A stretch of 64,000 nt of DNA. It comes from Methylotenera sp. (lineage in GTDB: Bacteria > Pseudomonadota > Gammaproteobacteria > Burkholderiales > Methylophilaceae). This document shows, piece after piece, positions 16,136 to 26,927 of the stretch. The notes below the pieces were generated by a model. That model did not search any database, was not told the DNA's origin, and was given only the letters and a program-made list of their open reading frames with translations. Where the stretch lies: positions 181,340-245,339 of the forward strand of contig NZ_JAQSCU010000018.1 of the NCBI RefSeq assembly GCF_029945535.1, in the 5' to 3' direction. The position numbers and the translations under genes were made by a program. Every line of letters begins with the position of its first letter. The first letter of the stretch is position 1.

Positions 16136-18049
16136 ATGCAAAAAACCCGTCGCCATCTTGAATTACTCGCCCCTGCACGCAACGCTGATTTCGGTATTGA
16201 AGCCATTAATCATGGTGCGGATGCGGTATATATTGGCGGCCCAGCATTTGGTGCGCGTGCGAAAGCGCCCAATACGGTTGCGGATATTGCGCGTTTGGTG
16301 AAACATGCGCATCGGTATCATGCCGAAGTATTTGTAGCGTTGAATACGATTTTTCATGACAACGAATTAGCAGGCGCTCGCGAATTGGTTCAGCAACTTT
16401 ACGATGCCGAGGTAGATGCGCTGATTGTGCAAGACATGGGTTTACTTGAAATGGATTTACCGCCGATTCAGCTTCATGCAAGTACGCAAACTGATATTCG
16501 CACCGTTGATAAAGCCGTGTTTTTAGATCAGGTTGGTTTTTCGCAAATTGTGTTAGCGCGCGAATTAGATTTACGCACTATCAAACAAATTGCTGATGCA
16601 ACCAGCTGCAACTTAGAGTTTTTTATTCACGGTGCGCTTTGCGTGGCGTTTAGCGGGCAATGTTTTATTAGCCATGCGCATACTGGCCGCAGTGCTAACC
16701 GTGGCGAATGTTCACAAGAGTGTCGTTTACCGTTTACGTTAGAAGACCAAAAAGGTCGCATTATTGGTAAAGATAAACATTACCTTTCAATGAAAGATAA
16801 TGATCAAAGCTCTAATCTGCGGGCTTTGATAGATGCGGGCGTGAGTTCATTTAAAATTGAAGGCCGTTATAAAGATTTACCCTACGTAAAGAACGCCACC
16901 GCGCATTACCGCCAAATGTTGGATGAAATTCTTAACGAATCACCAGAGTTGGCAAAATCATCTGCGGGTGACAGCACTTATACATTCACACCGCAACCTG
17001 AAAAAACCTTTAACCGTAGTGCGACGGATTATTTTGTAAACGGTCGCAAAGGTGACATTGGTGCGTTTGATACACCTAAGTTTTCGGGCGAAATTTTAGG
17101 TAAAGTCAGCAAAGTCGGTAAAGACTTTTTTGAAGTTGAAACGGACACTCAACTGCACAATGGCGATGGCGTATGCTTTTTTGATGTGCATAAAGAATTA
17201 GTCGGCTTGCGTGTGAATACCGTCGATGGCAAAAAGTTATACCCAAATGAGATGCCAATCGATATTAGAAACAATATGATGGTGTATCGCAATCGCGACC
17301 ATGCATTCATGCGCCTGCTAGAAAAAAGCTCTGCTACTCGAAAAATCGCGCTGCAAATGATTTTTGCTGAAACTAGCAATGGCTTTACACTAAGCGTGAC
17401 GGATGAGACCGGCCTTAGCGTAACGGTAGAATGTCCAGCCGATAAATTACCTGCTGGCAACCAAGAGAAAGCCGAAGCCAGCTTACGCGATAATTTAAGC
17501 AAACTAGGCAATACCGATTTTACTGCAACTGAAGTCTACATACAAACAACTCAAACATGGTTTGTACCCGCATCAGTAGTAAACAATTTACGGCGTGATG
17601 CCATTGAGCAATTACAGAAAGCACGTCAAGCAGCCTATGTGCGACCGCCGCGTAAACCAGCCGCAGTGCCAGCAGCTATTTTTCCAGAAGACACACTTAG
17701 TTATTTAGCCAATGTTTACAACCAAAAAGCGCGCACCTTTTACGAGAAACACGGCGTAAAACTCATTGCATCAGCCTATGAAGCCAACAAAGAGTTAGGC
17801 GAAGTACCGCTGATGATTACCAAGCACTGCCTACGCTTTAGCCACGGACTTTGCCCAAAAGAAGCTAAAGGTGTGATTGGTGTGCAAGGCACTGTGACCG
17901 CCGAACCAATGACGCTTATCAACGGCAACGACAGGTTCACGCTAAAATTTGATTGCAAACCCTGTGAAATGCACGTAATGGGTAGCATTCGTAAACCTGT
18001 GATAAAAATGGGCCCACCGCAAACGGTGATGTTTCACCCGAAAAGATAG
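16136..18049 (+). CDS. rlhA: U32-family protein, RlhA (YdcP)-like 23S rRNA hydroxylation factor
   Basis: 637 residues, matching the long U32 form (YdcP/RlhA, about 653) and not the short TrhP (about 453). The U32 core carries LLAPARNADFGIEAINHGADAVYIGG, FIHGALCVAFSGQCFISH and the CSQECRLPF cysteines; the C-terminal part ends with further cysteines (KHCLRFSHGLCPKE, FDCKPCEM) that may bind a cluster. RlhA is needed for 5-hydroxycytidine at position 2501 of 23S rRNA in E. coli. Stands alone between bioA (divergent) and the HipA-like gene. Confidence 0.88.
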   Translation: MQKTRRHLELLAPARNADFGIEAINHGADAVYIGGPAFGARAKAPNTVADIARLVKHAHRYHAEVFVALNTIFHDNELAGARELVQQLYDAEVDALIVQDMGLLEMDLPPIQLHASTQTDIRTVDKAVFLDQVGFSQIVLARELDLRTIKQIADATSCNLEFFIHGALCVAFSGQCFISHAHTGRSANRGECSQECRLPFTLEDQKGRIIGKDKHYLSMKDNDQSSNLRALIDAGVSSFKIEGRYKDLPYVKNATAHYRQMLDEILNESPELAKSSAGDSTYTFTPQPEKTFNRSATDYFVNGRKGDIGAFDTPKFSGEILGKVSKVGKDFFEVETDTQLHNGDGVCFFDVHKELVGLRVNTVDGKKLYPNEMPIDIRNNMMVYRNRDHAFMRLLEKSSATRKIALQMIFAETSNGFTLSVTDETGLSVTVECPADKLPAGNQEKAEASLRDNLSKLGNTDFTATEVYIQTTQTWFVPASVVNNLRRDAIEQLQKARQAAYVRPPRKPAAVPAAIFPEDTLSYLANVYNQKARTFYEKHGVKLIASAYEANKELGEVPLMITKHCLRFSHGLCPKEAKGVIGVQGTVTAEPMTLINGNDRFTLKFDCKPCEMHVMGSIRKPVIKMGPPQTVMFHPKR

Positions 18050-18161
18050 AATAGATTTTTCATATAAACTAGCACAATACACCCTATTTTATCTATTCAC
18101 GAGCAATAGATAACTCTCGCCTAATAAAAAATAATATCATTACAAATCAATGCATAAGTGA

Positions 18162-18187
18162 TATTATGTTTTTATAAAAACATAATA
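18162..18187. promoter_or_regulatory. Perfect 26-bp AT-rich palindrome, candidate operator
   Basis: TATTATGTTTTTA at 18162-18174 is followed directly by its exact reverse complement at 18175-18187. It ends 30 nt before the ATG of the HipA-like gene. A second, overlapping inverted repeat joins AATATCA (18133-18139) with TGATATT (18159-18165). The downstream protein carries its own N-terminal HTH, so self-regulation through this site is a reasonable guess. A transcript hairpin is the alternative. Confidence 0.5.
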
Positions 18188-18217
18188 GTATCTATTCAAT
18201 ATATATTCAAAAATATA

Positions 18218-19585
18218 ATGACAACTGATAATGAACTCATGCAATATTTATTTTCTGGCTCGCAAACCGCCAGCGAGCTAAGTACGCGTGCGCAAGTTAG
18301 TCAGCCAACCTTATCGCGACGTATTGCGGCGATGGGCGATGCAGTTGTGCGAATTGGCAATGCTCGACAATCTCGTTACGCACTGGCGCGTTCACTAGCA
18401 GGGCAGGGGCAGTTTTCAGTATATCGCATTAGTCCGCAAGGGCAGGTTCAGCCACTGGCACACATTACCCCCATTCAGCCTGAAGGTTACGTTGTAAATA
18501 TACCAACGGAAAATACGCCAACCAACAGCACGTATCACCAAAGCTTGCCTTGGTGGCTAACTGACAACCGCCCACAAGGTTTTATTGGTCGCAGTTTTGT
18601 GCATCAATGGGCATCAATACTAGGCTTGCCCACCGAGCTTAATTTATGGAATGATGACCACGCCTTAATTGCCCTGAGTCAGCACGGAGTTGATTGTTCT
18701 GGCAACTTAATTATTGGCGATACCTCACTCAATATTTACCTGAACCAAGCGCCAACAAATTTCATTGCCTATCAATTACGGCCAACGCGCTATACCGAAT
18801 CAGCAATTGCAGCATCAGCAGGCGAGCTTGTGGGGTCATCCGCTGGCGGCGAACAACCAAAATTCAACACACACATACAAGGCGAAAATGCGCCATACAC
18901 CGCCTTAGTAAAATTTAGCAGCCCACAAAACAACCCAGCCACTCGCCGCTGGCGTGATTTACTCATTGCAGAACACTTAGCCTTAAATACACTCGGCGCA
19001 GCAGGCATTGTCTGTGCGCAAAGTGAGTTACTAGAAACCGACACACAAACATTTTTAGAAACAGTCCGTTTTGACCGCATTGTTAATGCTAACGGCAATA
19101 TAGGCAGGCTAGGCGTAGTGTCATTAGGGGCGTTAGATGATGAATTTACTGGTCTAGCACTAGCATGGCCGCAAGTAACCCTTGCGCTTACACAAAAAAA
19201 TATTATTACGCCAATCGCGCATCAAACTACCGCAAAGGTTCATGCATTTGGGCAACTAATCGCCAATGCAGACATGCATCGTGGAAATTTATCATTCATG
19301 CACACAAGCGGCTTACCCCTAAACCAATCGCTCGAACTAGCGCCAATTTACGACATGCTCCCCATGCACTACGCGCCACGTAGCAGCGGCATGATTCCTA
19401 CCGAGCCACCAACATTCAGCATTCACCACGCAGATAGCCTGCCCTACCTGCGTGAAATGCTGCCAATAGCACAAAGTTATTGGCAAACAATAGTAGGTGA
19501 CGCGCGGATTAGCGATGACTTTAAATTGATAGCCGCGCTGCAAATAAGTGTTCTGAATGGCTTACAAGCAAAAATTAGTGAATAG
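18218..19585 (+). CDS. HipA-like serine/threonine kinase with fused HTH (YjjJ/HipH type)
   Basis: 455 residues from ATG 18218; an upstream GTG at 18158 lies inside the palindrome region and is less likely. The N-terminal 50 residues look like a winged or simple HTH (TASELSTRAQVSQPTLSRRIAAMG). The kinase part shows the HipA nucleotide loop (GSSAGGEQPKF), ALVKFSSP with the conserved Lys, the catalytic segment NADMHRGNLSF and the metal-binding Asp in APIYDMLP. E. coli YjjJ (HipH) has the same fused plan and no separate HipB antitoxin; none is encoded next to this gene either. Target unknown. The 26-bp palindrome upstream may be its operator. Confidence 0.88.
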   Translation: MTTDNELMQYLFSGSQTASELSTRAQVSQPTLSRRIAAMGDAVVRIGNARQSRYALARSLAGQGQFSVYRISPQGQVQPLAHITPIQPEGYVVNIPTENTPTNSTYHQSLPWWLTDNRPQGFIGRSFVHQWASILGLPTELNLWNDDHALIALSQHGVDCSGNLIIGDTSLNIYLNQAPTNFIAYQLRPTRYTESAIAASAGELVGSSAGGEQPKFNTHIQGENAPYTALVKFSSPQNNPATRRWRDLLIAEHLALNTLGAAGIVCAQSELLETDTQTFLETVRFDRIVNANGNIGRLGVVSLGALDDEFTGLALAWPQVTLALTQKNIITPIAHQTTAKVHAFGQLIANADMHRGNLSFMHTSGLPLNQSLELAPIYDMLPMHYAPRSSGMIPTEPPTFSIHHADSLPYLREMLPIAQSYWQTIVGDARISDDFKLIAALQISVLNGLQAKISE

Positions 19586-19616
19586 ATTCAACTCTATTTA
19601 CTTTTAAGTCACCAAC

Positions 19617-20084
19617 CTAAAACATCGTATTACGATTAGCTGACTTACTTGGTACGGCTTGCAATACATCCCAATGCTCTACAATAAGTTTGTTTTCTAC
19701 ACGAAATATATCAACCACCGCGCTGCCAATATCGTTGGCTGATTCTTTGCAGTGACTATGCACCGCCACGATGTCGGCATCGGCAATGACTCTTTTGATT
19801 TCACAACGATAATCAGTACTCTCAACATACGCAGCAAAACCCTTAATGAAGGCCTCTCGGCCATCTGGAGCTTCTGGGTTGTGCTGAATATATTGCGTTA
19901 CAGAGATATATTTTTTCGCTGCGGCAATTGGGTGTTTTTGCACAAAAGCTAAATCAAAAAATTGTGTGACAATCTTTTTTGGAGAGCTAGTTTCTTTCGC
20001 GTTCACATTAGACATGCAAACTAAAGATATGCAAACCAGCAAAAGGAATGCGCACAATACACTTAGCGATTGGCGCATCATCAT
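19617..20084 (-). CDS. Exported NTF2-like/SnoaL-type protein
   Basis: 155 residues: signal peptide (about 1-29), then a single cone-shaped NTF2-like domain (VTQFFDLAFVQKHPIAAAKKYIS, YIQHNPEAPDGREAFIKGFAAYV, DIFRVENKLIVEHWDVLQAVP) as in the SnoaL-like group of secreted proteins. The start abuts the stop of the DoxX gene, so they are one operon. No function can be assigned from sequence. Confidence 0.82.
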   Translation of the reverse strand: MMMRQSLSVLCAFLLLVCISLVCMSNVNAKETSSPKKIVTQFFDLAFVQKHPIAAAKKYISVTQYIQHNPEAPDGREAFIKGFAAYVESTDYRCEIKRVIADADIVAVHSHCKESANDIGSAVVDIFRVENKLIVEHWDVLQAVPSKSANRNTMF

Positions 20085-20486
20085 TTAAGATTTTTTGAGC
20101 AAGGAATCTAAGCTAAATGCACCAGCACCTGCAGCACTAAAGTACAAGAATACGAAGCTAAACATTACAGCCAACTCACCTTGATTCAAGATTGGTAAGA
20201 ATCCACCTGGCGCATGTGCCATAAAATAAGCCACAGCCATTTGACCCGATAAAATGAATGCAGCTGGTCGAGTAAACAAACCTATCATCACCAGAGTGCC
20301 TCCAACCAGCTCAAGCACGCCAGCAAGCCCCATTAAAGACATTAATTGCAAACCATCAAACATTGCAACATGCGGCATACCTAACAATTTTGCACTGCCA
20401 TGTTGAAGGAAGAGAAAGCCAGTAACGATGCGAAGTAAACCTAGGATACAAGGTGCCCATTTACTGCAAAATTGACTATTAAACAT
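20085..20486 (-). CDS. DoxX-family membrane protein
   Basis: 133 residues with four hydrophobic segments and DoxX-type sequence (LLRIVTGFLFLQHGSAKLLG, LAGVLELVGGTLVMIGLFTRPAAFIL, MAVAYFMAHAPGGFLPILNQGELAVMFSFVFLYF). Inner-membrane protein; some relatives take part in redox complexes but no specific role follows here. Leads a two-gene operon with the exported SnoaL-type protein. Confidence 0.9.
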   Translation of the reverse strand: MFNSQFCSKWAPCILGLLRIVTGFLFLQHGSAKLLGMPHVAMFDGLQLMSLMGLAGVLELVGGTLVMIGLFTRPAAFILSGQMAVAYFMAHAPGGFLPILNQGELAVMFSFVFLYFSAAGAGAFSLDSLLKKS

Positions 20487-20607
20487 ATAAACCTTTCTTA
20501 ATTAACAGAACGTGAAACGTAACTTTAAACTTAATTGATATACAAATCATTCATTTAAAAATATTTAAAATAAAGAATGCTGGGCTTTGTTTATTAGGAT
20601 TGGTCGC

Positions 20608-21738
20608 CTACTCACCAAGTGAAATGCCAATGCCGAAAATCGTTTGGTCATAGTTGTAATCTAGCAAGCTTGCACCATAACCAGTTGAGGCCATCAGATG
20701 TAACTTCAAATATGGGTTATTGAGCACTTGCCTTTGCAAATCTAGCTGAGCATACCCTTTGTTATCGCCGCGTAAGTTATTCCTTAGTGTTAAGGTTGCC
20801 GCATTTTTACGATTATCATCTTCCCATCTAATTGCCATGTCTCCATAACCTAGATACTTTTCAATATCAGAATTATCATCTTCGCTTTCAGGTATCCTCC
20901 ACCAAGGACGTACCATGAGAGAAACATTATCGGTTAACTCCCACCCACTTTCGAGATACAAGCGATTCCAACTTCTAGAGGTAGGATTAGAGCGCCCGTT
21001 TGACTGATGTACTAAGCCTAGATTTAGCATTCTTGGAATATAGTGCTTCTTTTCTCCGTTTACCTGATTATCTATGCCTAGAGACAACATGATTTCAGGC
21101 TCATAATTATTCTCACGTAGCGGTCTTGATGCTTTTGAATCAAACACCTGCCAATTTGATTGCTGTGAATAAGCCGCCCATATTCTTGAGCTGGTGACAT
21201 AAGGTAAATTACGAATAAGCGGGATGTTATTCATTACCTCTGTTTTCAAGCTGATTTGAAACTTTAAGTCTTTGTCATCTAAGTTTCTATCAACATTATT
21301 CAATTGACTAGGTGATTGAGGCACATCATTCGTGTTATTGGTTTTGGTGATCAATAAGTAATTAGACTTATAGGTTTCAAAATCACTTATATTCCAGTCA
21401 CCTTGTGAGGTCAGCCGCCATTTTCTTTCCAAATAACTTAGCTGTGGACTTGGTTTTTCAATCGCGATAGCTGGAGTAATTACTGGAGCTGAGTTTACCG
21501 AATGCGCTTGTTCTGGGCTATTGGTTAATGTGTTAGCAGCTTCTTCTAAAAGCTCTTTAGGGGTATTAATACTATCAAAGCAAGATAAGCGTTTTTTTGC
21601 CTCGAAATCATTAGGATAAAGTTTCTTACACTTGATTAAAGCCTGTTCCACAGTCACTGTTTCTTGCGCCAATAAAGCTGTAGGCATCCATAAAACTAAG
21701 AAAAACGCTCGCATAGCTTTACTTTTAAAATTGTTCAT
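20608..21738 (-). CDS. pldA: Outer-membrane phospholipase A (OMPLA)
   Basis: 376 residues: signal peptide (about 1-24), an extra N-terminal region of about 80 residues with two Cys and a low-complexity linker, then the OMPLA barrel. The active-site segment NLGLVHQSNGRS holds the His and Ser of the catalytic pair, and the Asn of the triad follows in RSWNRLYLE. It hydrolyses phospholipids in the outer membrane when lipid asymmetry is lost, usually as a calcium-dependent dimer. The N-terminal extension is longer than in E. coli (289 residues in total). Confidence 0.93.
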   Translation of the reverse strand: MNNFKSKAMRAFFLVLWMPTALLAQETVTVEQALIKCKKLYPNDFEAKKRLSCFDSINTPKELLEEAANTLTNSPEQAHSVNSAPVITPAIAIEKPSPQLSYLERKWRLTSQGDWNISDFETYKSNYLLITKTNNTNDVPQSPSQLNNVDRNLDDKDLKFQISLKTEVMNNIPLIRNLPYVTSSRIWAAYSQQSNWQVFDSKASRPLRENNYEPEIMLSLGIDNQVNGEKKHYIPRMLNLGLVHQSNGRSNPTSRSWNRLYLESGWELTDNVSLMVRPWWRIPESEDDNSDIEKYLGYGDMAIRWEDDNRKNAATLTLRNNLRGDNKGYAQLDLQRQVLNNPYLKLHLMASTGYGASLLDYNYDQTIFGIGISLGE

Positions 21739-21884
21739 CTAAGTTATCCGTTGCGTGTATAAATTGTTGCGCTGTTTATTATTGAATAACTAAGAGAATA
21801 AAAAAACTCTGTTGATACTTGTTAATGCCGCACTAGGAATCTGCATTCTGTAGCCACCTTCATCTTACAGGCAACGTCAGTACT

Positions 21885-22226
21885 TTAGGCTTTTTTAACG
21901 AACTCGGACTTCAATTTCATCGCACCGATGCCATCAATTTTGCAATCAATGTCATGGTCGCCATCAACAAGACGAATGTTTTTAACTTTGGTACCCACTT
22001 TAACCACCAATGATGAACCTTTTACTTTCAGGTCTTTAATCACGGTGATGGTATCGCCATCTTGCAGCACGTTGCCATTAGAATCACGCACGACTTTTGT
22101 ATCCTCAGCGCCATCTGCCGCGGCACTTTTTGACCATTCGTGCGCACATTCTGGGCAAACGTAATTATCGCCATCTTCGTAGGTGTATTCTGAGTGACAT
22201 TTTGGACATGCTGGTAAAGCGCTCAT
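21885..22226 (-). CDS. yjdM: YjdM (PhnA)-type zinc-ribbon protein
   Basis: 113 residues: an N-terminal zinc ribbon (CPKC and CPEC pairs, residues 7-27) followed by the PhnA/YjdM domain ([28 protein letters not shown]). Widely conserved; despite the old name PhnA it is not a phosphonoacetate hydrolase and its function is not established. Confidence 0.93.
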   Translation of the reverse strand: MSALPACPKCHSEYTYEDGDNYVCPECAHEWSKSAAADGAEDTKVVRDSNGNVLQDGDTITVIKDLKVKGSSLVVKVGTKVKNIRLVDGDHDIDCKIDGIGAMKLKSEFVKKA

Positions 22227-22297
22227 GGTGACTTTCTTTTCAATTTAAACGTTTCAAAAACTCTAATTTAGCTGCTGTAGATTTGTTTACTACAAAT

Positions 22298-23356
22298 TTA
22301 AGGTGCTGGATTCGTCATCGCAAGATGCAACTTATCAATTTCCTGCAATACTTCTGGTGACAGCGTTGTATTCCAAGCACCTATATTTTCCTGCAATTGC
22401 GCCATACTGGTCGCGCCAACAATGGTGCTTGTGACGCTCCAGCGGTGCATCACAAAACTCAATGCCAGTTGTGTTGGCGTTAAACCGTTATCACGAGCTA
22501 ATTTGGCATAGGCGGCGCTGGCATTAGCTACATTCGGTTTGGTGTAGCGCTGCGCATAACCTCTAAATAAAGTCACACGACCTTTTGCGGTAACGTCGTC
22601 AATGTACTTACCGGTTAAATGTCCAAAAGCCAGCGGAGAATAGGCTAGCAAACTAACATTCTCACGATACAAAATCTCGCTAATGCCAAAATCAATGGTG
22701 CGATTCATCAAGTGATAACTATTTTGCAAAGTGGCTACACGCGGCAAGTTGTATTCTTTGCTGATCCGCAAAAACTCCATCATGCCCCACGGTTGCTCGT
22801 TGCTTAGACCAATGGCGCGTATCTTCCCTTCATTGACAAGCTCTGCTAGCGTTTCTAATTGCGTATGTATGCTCACCCAAGCCTTTTGGGTGCCTTGCGC
22901 ATCAAGTTCTAATTTAGGGTCAAACTGGTATTGCCCAAACAACGGCACATTGCGCTCTGGCCAATGTAATTGGTAAAGGTCGATATAGTCGGTTTGTAAA
23001 CGCTTTAAAGAGTCGTGAATGGCGCTGCGAATATTGTCACGCGTTAAAGAATCATCGCCACCACGAATGTAATTGAGCCCTCGGTTACGTCCTGCGACTT
23101 TGCTACCTAAAACAATCTTATCGCGCGCTTGGTTTTTAAGCCAATGACCAATCATAGTTTCGGTACGCGTAAAGGTTTCTGCCTTAGGCGGAACGGGATA
23201 CATCTCAGCAGTATCAATAAAATTAATACCCTGCGCTAAAGCATAATCCAACTGTTCGTGCGCCTCAGCTTGTGTGTTTTGGTCGCCATAAGTCATGGTG
23301 CCCAAACAAACTGAAGATACCTTAAGATCGGAGTTTCCTAATTGACGATATTGCAT
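22298..23356 (-). CDS. Aldo/keto reductase, Tas-like
   Basis: 352 residues. The (beta/alpha)8 aldo-keto reductase residues are visible: Asp and Tyr in DTAEMYP, Lys in VLGSKVAG, His in YQLHWPER. Overall similarity is to the NADP(H)-dependent Tas branch (GTMTYGDQNT start, GHLTGKY, GATSMAQLQENI). Physiological substrate unknown. It is probably cotranscribed with the gene upstream (11-nt gap). Confidence 0.92.
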   Translation of the reverse strand: MQYRQLGNSDLKVSSVCLGTMTYGDQNTQAEAHEQLDYALAQGINFIDTAEMYPVPPKAETFTRTETMIGHWLKNQARDKIVLGSKVAGRNRGLNYIRGGDDSLTRDNIRSAIHDSLKRLQTDYIDLYQLHWPERNVPLFGQYQFDPKLELDAQGTQKAWVSIHTQLETLAELVNEGKIRAIGLSNEQPWGMMEFLRISKEYNLPRVATLQNSYHLMNRTIDFGISEILYRENVSLLAYSPLAFGHLTGKYIDDVTAKGRVTLFRGYAQRYTKPNVANASAAYAKLARDNGLTPTQLALSFVMHRWSVTSTIVGATSMAQLQENIGAWNTTLSPEVLQEIDKLHLAMTNPAP

Positions 23357-23367
23357 AGTTAATACGC

Positions 23368-23928
23368 CTAATGCACCGTTTGGTGCGATGAAATAATACT
23401 TACTTCTCTACTGTCGACAGTCATCAACAAATCCCAACCAGCCTCGCGAGTGGCTAGCTGCATCATATTCGTGACGGCATGAACAAGTTGAGGAGTAAGT
23501 GCGATTTTAACGGATTGTCCATTAGTGCATTGCAGCTCTAATTGTGGCGGCAAGTTCACCACACCAACAATCAGACATTGAGCAGCTAGCATGGGCGCTT
23601 CAAAGCGTGATTCACGGTCAACGAGATATTCGGATTTGAAATCTAGATTTTCGATTTGTTTCAACTCAGTGGCTTCGCGCGAAAAGCTTTCGATGGCTTC
23701 GTTTTTAGCTTCAGGCGTCGCTATTGCAGGGAGTGCAAATTGTGTTGCAGTGGGCATAGTGCTATTCGCCACGCCATTAAGCAAATTCCACATACTCTTG
23801 CATAAACGGCGCGTAATCCACACCGCCACTTCGGTTTTATCAGCAAGACCTACTTTAAGTAAGAGTCGATCTTCTTGCTCATTAAAACCTAAGTTAATTT
23901 GCTCAATCGCGGATTCGTTTTGTGACAT
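23368..23928 (-). CDS. Conserved hypothetical protein
   Basis: 186 residues from the ATG at 23928; an earlier ATG at 23964 adds 12 residues without a better ribosome site. No signal peptide or membrane segments. The middle (about 65-105) is Ala/Glu-rich and probably flexible; the ends look folded (ITRRLCKSMWNLLNGV, VTNMMQLATREAGWDLL). I do not recognise the family. It lies divergent to groES and directly upstream of the aldo-keto reductase. Confidence 0.75.
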   Translation of the reverse strand: MSQNESAIEQINLGFNEQEDRLLLKVGLADKTEVAVWITRRLCKSMWNLLNGVANSTMPTATQFALPAIATPEAKNEAIESFSREATELKQIENLDFKSEYLVDRESRFEAPMLAAQCLIVGVVNLPPQLELQCTNGQSVKIALTPQLVHAVTNMMQLATREAGWDLLMTVDSREVSIISSHQTVH

Positions 23929-23996
23929 TTGCTTACTTTGAATATTAAATACAGTACACAGCATAAGGTTTTTATCACAATTTTTCTATATTTAAT

Positions 23997-24024
23997 CTTG
24001 AAATATCTCAATCTAACCCAATTA
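23997..24024 (+). promoter_or_regulatory. Sigma-32-type heat-shock promoter of groESL
   Basis: CTTGAAA at 23997-24003 and CCCAATTA at 24017-24024 with a 13-nt spacer match the sigma-32 pattern (CTTGAA, CCCCAT-T). The predicted start of transcription is at about 24031, just before the CIRCE operator. Confidence 0.75.
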
Positions 24025-24036
24025 ACAATACACCAT

Positions 24037-24063
24037 CTAGCACTCTCATTGTTTGAGTGCTAA
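24037..24063. promoter_or_regulatory. CIRCE operator for HrcA
   Basis: CTAGCACTC, nine bases, GAGTGCTAA: one mismatch from the CIRCE consensus (TTAGCACTC-N9-GAGTGCTAA). It lies just after the predicted sigma-32 start point, so HrcA binding would block transcription of groES-groEL. Confidence 0.93.
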
Positions 24064-24135
24064 AATCGCACTCGCTTTGCATGGCATGCAAGCCATGTGC
24101 AATATATTTTAGTAATTTAATTTTTGGAGAACCTT

Positions 24136-24423
24136 ATGAAAATTCGTCCTTTACACGATCGCGTCATTGTTAAACGCTCAGAAGAAGAACGTACAACCGC
24201 TTCTGGCATTGTGATTCCTGATAGTGCTACAGAAAAACCTGATCAAGGTATTGTGCAAGCCATTGGTTCTGGCAAACGTGATGACAGCGGTAAAGTAATC
24301 GCTTTAGACGTTAAAGTTGGCGATAAAGTGTTGTTCGGTAAATACGCAGGCCAAACTGTAAAAGTAGATGGCGAAGAGCTATTGGTAATGCGTGAAGAAG
24401 ACATTATGGCGATTGTTGAGTAA
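24136..24423 (+). CDS. groES: Co-chaperonin GroES
   Basis: 95 residues starting at ATG 24136, set by GGAGA at 24126-24130 with 5-nt spacing; the reading frame is open for four more codons upstream. Complete Cpn10: [14 protein letters not shown], the mobile loop ([13 protein letters not shown]), and the C-terminal DIMAIVE. It caps the GroEL cage. Expression is controlled by the sigma-32 promoter and CIRCE element upstream, and groEL follows after a 132-nt gap that holds a repeat. Confidence 0.98.
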   Translation: MKIRPLHDRVIVKRSEEERTTASGIVIPDSATEKPDQGIVQAIGSGKRDDSGKVIALDVKVGDKVLFGKYAGQTVKVDGEELLVMREEDIMAIVE

Positions 24424-24433
24424 TTTTCTTGTC

Positions 24434-24494
24434 ATTCCGTACTCGATACGGAATCCAGTGGCTTAACGACGCTGGACACCGACTTCCGTCGGTG
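24434..24494. repeat. Palindromic repeat cluster between groES and groEL (dRS3-like)
   Basis: Three hairpins in a row: ATTCCGTA (24434-24441) with TACGGAAT (24447-24454); CCAGTG (24455-24460) with CGCTGG (24470-24475), one G-T pair; and CACCGAC (24477-24483) with GTCGGTG (24488-24494). The first has the form of interspersed GTCATTCC...GGAATCCAG repeats, such as neisserial dRS3. It lies inside the operon and has no T tract. Confidence 0.7.
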
Positions 24495-24537
24495 CGACGA
24501 ATATCAGAAAGTAACTTAGGCATTTAATTCGAATTAA

Positions 24538-26196
<1,659 letters not shown>

Positions 26197-26270
26197 TTTT
26201 AGATTTGTATCATCTTGCCGCCCATCCAAAAGATGGCGCTGGATGATGCAAACTAGCTTAGCAACAAAAA

Positions 26271-26294
26271 AACCTCGCTTAGGCGAGGTTTTTT
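26271..26294 (+). terminator. Rho-independent terminator after groEL
   Basis: AACCTCGC (26271-26278) pairs with GCGAGGTT (26283-26290) around a 4-nt loop, followed by TTTT and preceded by a run of A. The symmetric A and T tracts mean it may also serve the convergent gene at 26334. Confidence 0.88.
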
Positions 26295-26333
26295 ACTAAT
26301 CAAGTCAAGTAATAGCATTAACTTATGGTTGGT

Positions 26334-26927
26334 TTAATGTGAGTCAATCTGAACAGGCTCTGCGCGGCTGATATGGTCAAAATACAAGGCTAACCTCACC
26401 ATGCGCCCCATTGCACGCACAGACAAAGTCGCACCAGAGATGCCATCAATACTTTTATCTAACTGATAGTCTTTTTGCAAATCCGCACCCTGGTATTGTT
26501 TTAAGAAGTTGGGATGACGCACTTCACCCCCACGACTTTCTCTATAGTCGAGCACCATGACTTGATTTAATTTACCTGACTGAATAACAATCCCTGCGGT
26601 TATTGGCTCTTCTTTGCCAATTTCCTCAAGTATCCATGCAGTTTTTAGGTTACTTTTCCAATAACGTATTCTCAATTGCTTAGGGGTATGACCTAAAATA
26701 TTTTCCACCTGAACTGCAACATCTTTTGTTACCCAAAGCGTTTCCATTTTAGGCTGGCTAGCGCCAAAGGCAGTTTCCAAAAACTGTGTCGTCGTCAAAT
26801 AAGGCTCGGCAGATAAGGCCATTGGCATTATCAAAAAGCTGGCGAATGCCAACCATTGATAACACCAACGCTTATTAGATAAGCGACCCAGGCCTAAGCG
26901 AACAAAATATTGAGCGTTATATTTCAA
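26334..26927 (-). CDS. Exported FMN-binding-domain protein (covalently flavinylated type)
   Basis: 197 residues. A hydrophobic segment with an AxA-type end (about 25-41) suggests export. The FMN-bind domain (about 90-185) ends with DGISGATLSV, where SGAT (164-167) is the NqrC/RnfG-type flavinylation motif and Thr167 the expected site of FMN attachment by ApbE. ApbE itself is not in the window. The gene starts one base after the stop of the porin gene, so the two are one transcript behind a Fur-box-like site. Likely role: periplasmic electron carrier, perhaps for metal reduction. Confidence 0.85.
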   Translation of the reverse strand: MKYNAQYFVRLGLGRLSNKRWCYQWLAFASFLIMPMALSAEPYLTTTQFLETAFGASQPKMETLWVTKDVAVQVENILGHTPKQLRIRYWKSNLKTAWILEEIGKEEPITAGIVIQSGKLNQVMVLDYRESRGGEVRHPNFLKQYQGADLQKDYQLDKSIDGISGATLSVRAMGRMVRLALYFDHISRAEPVQIDSH

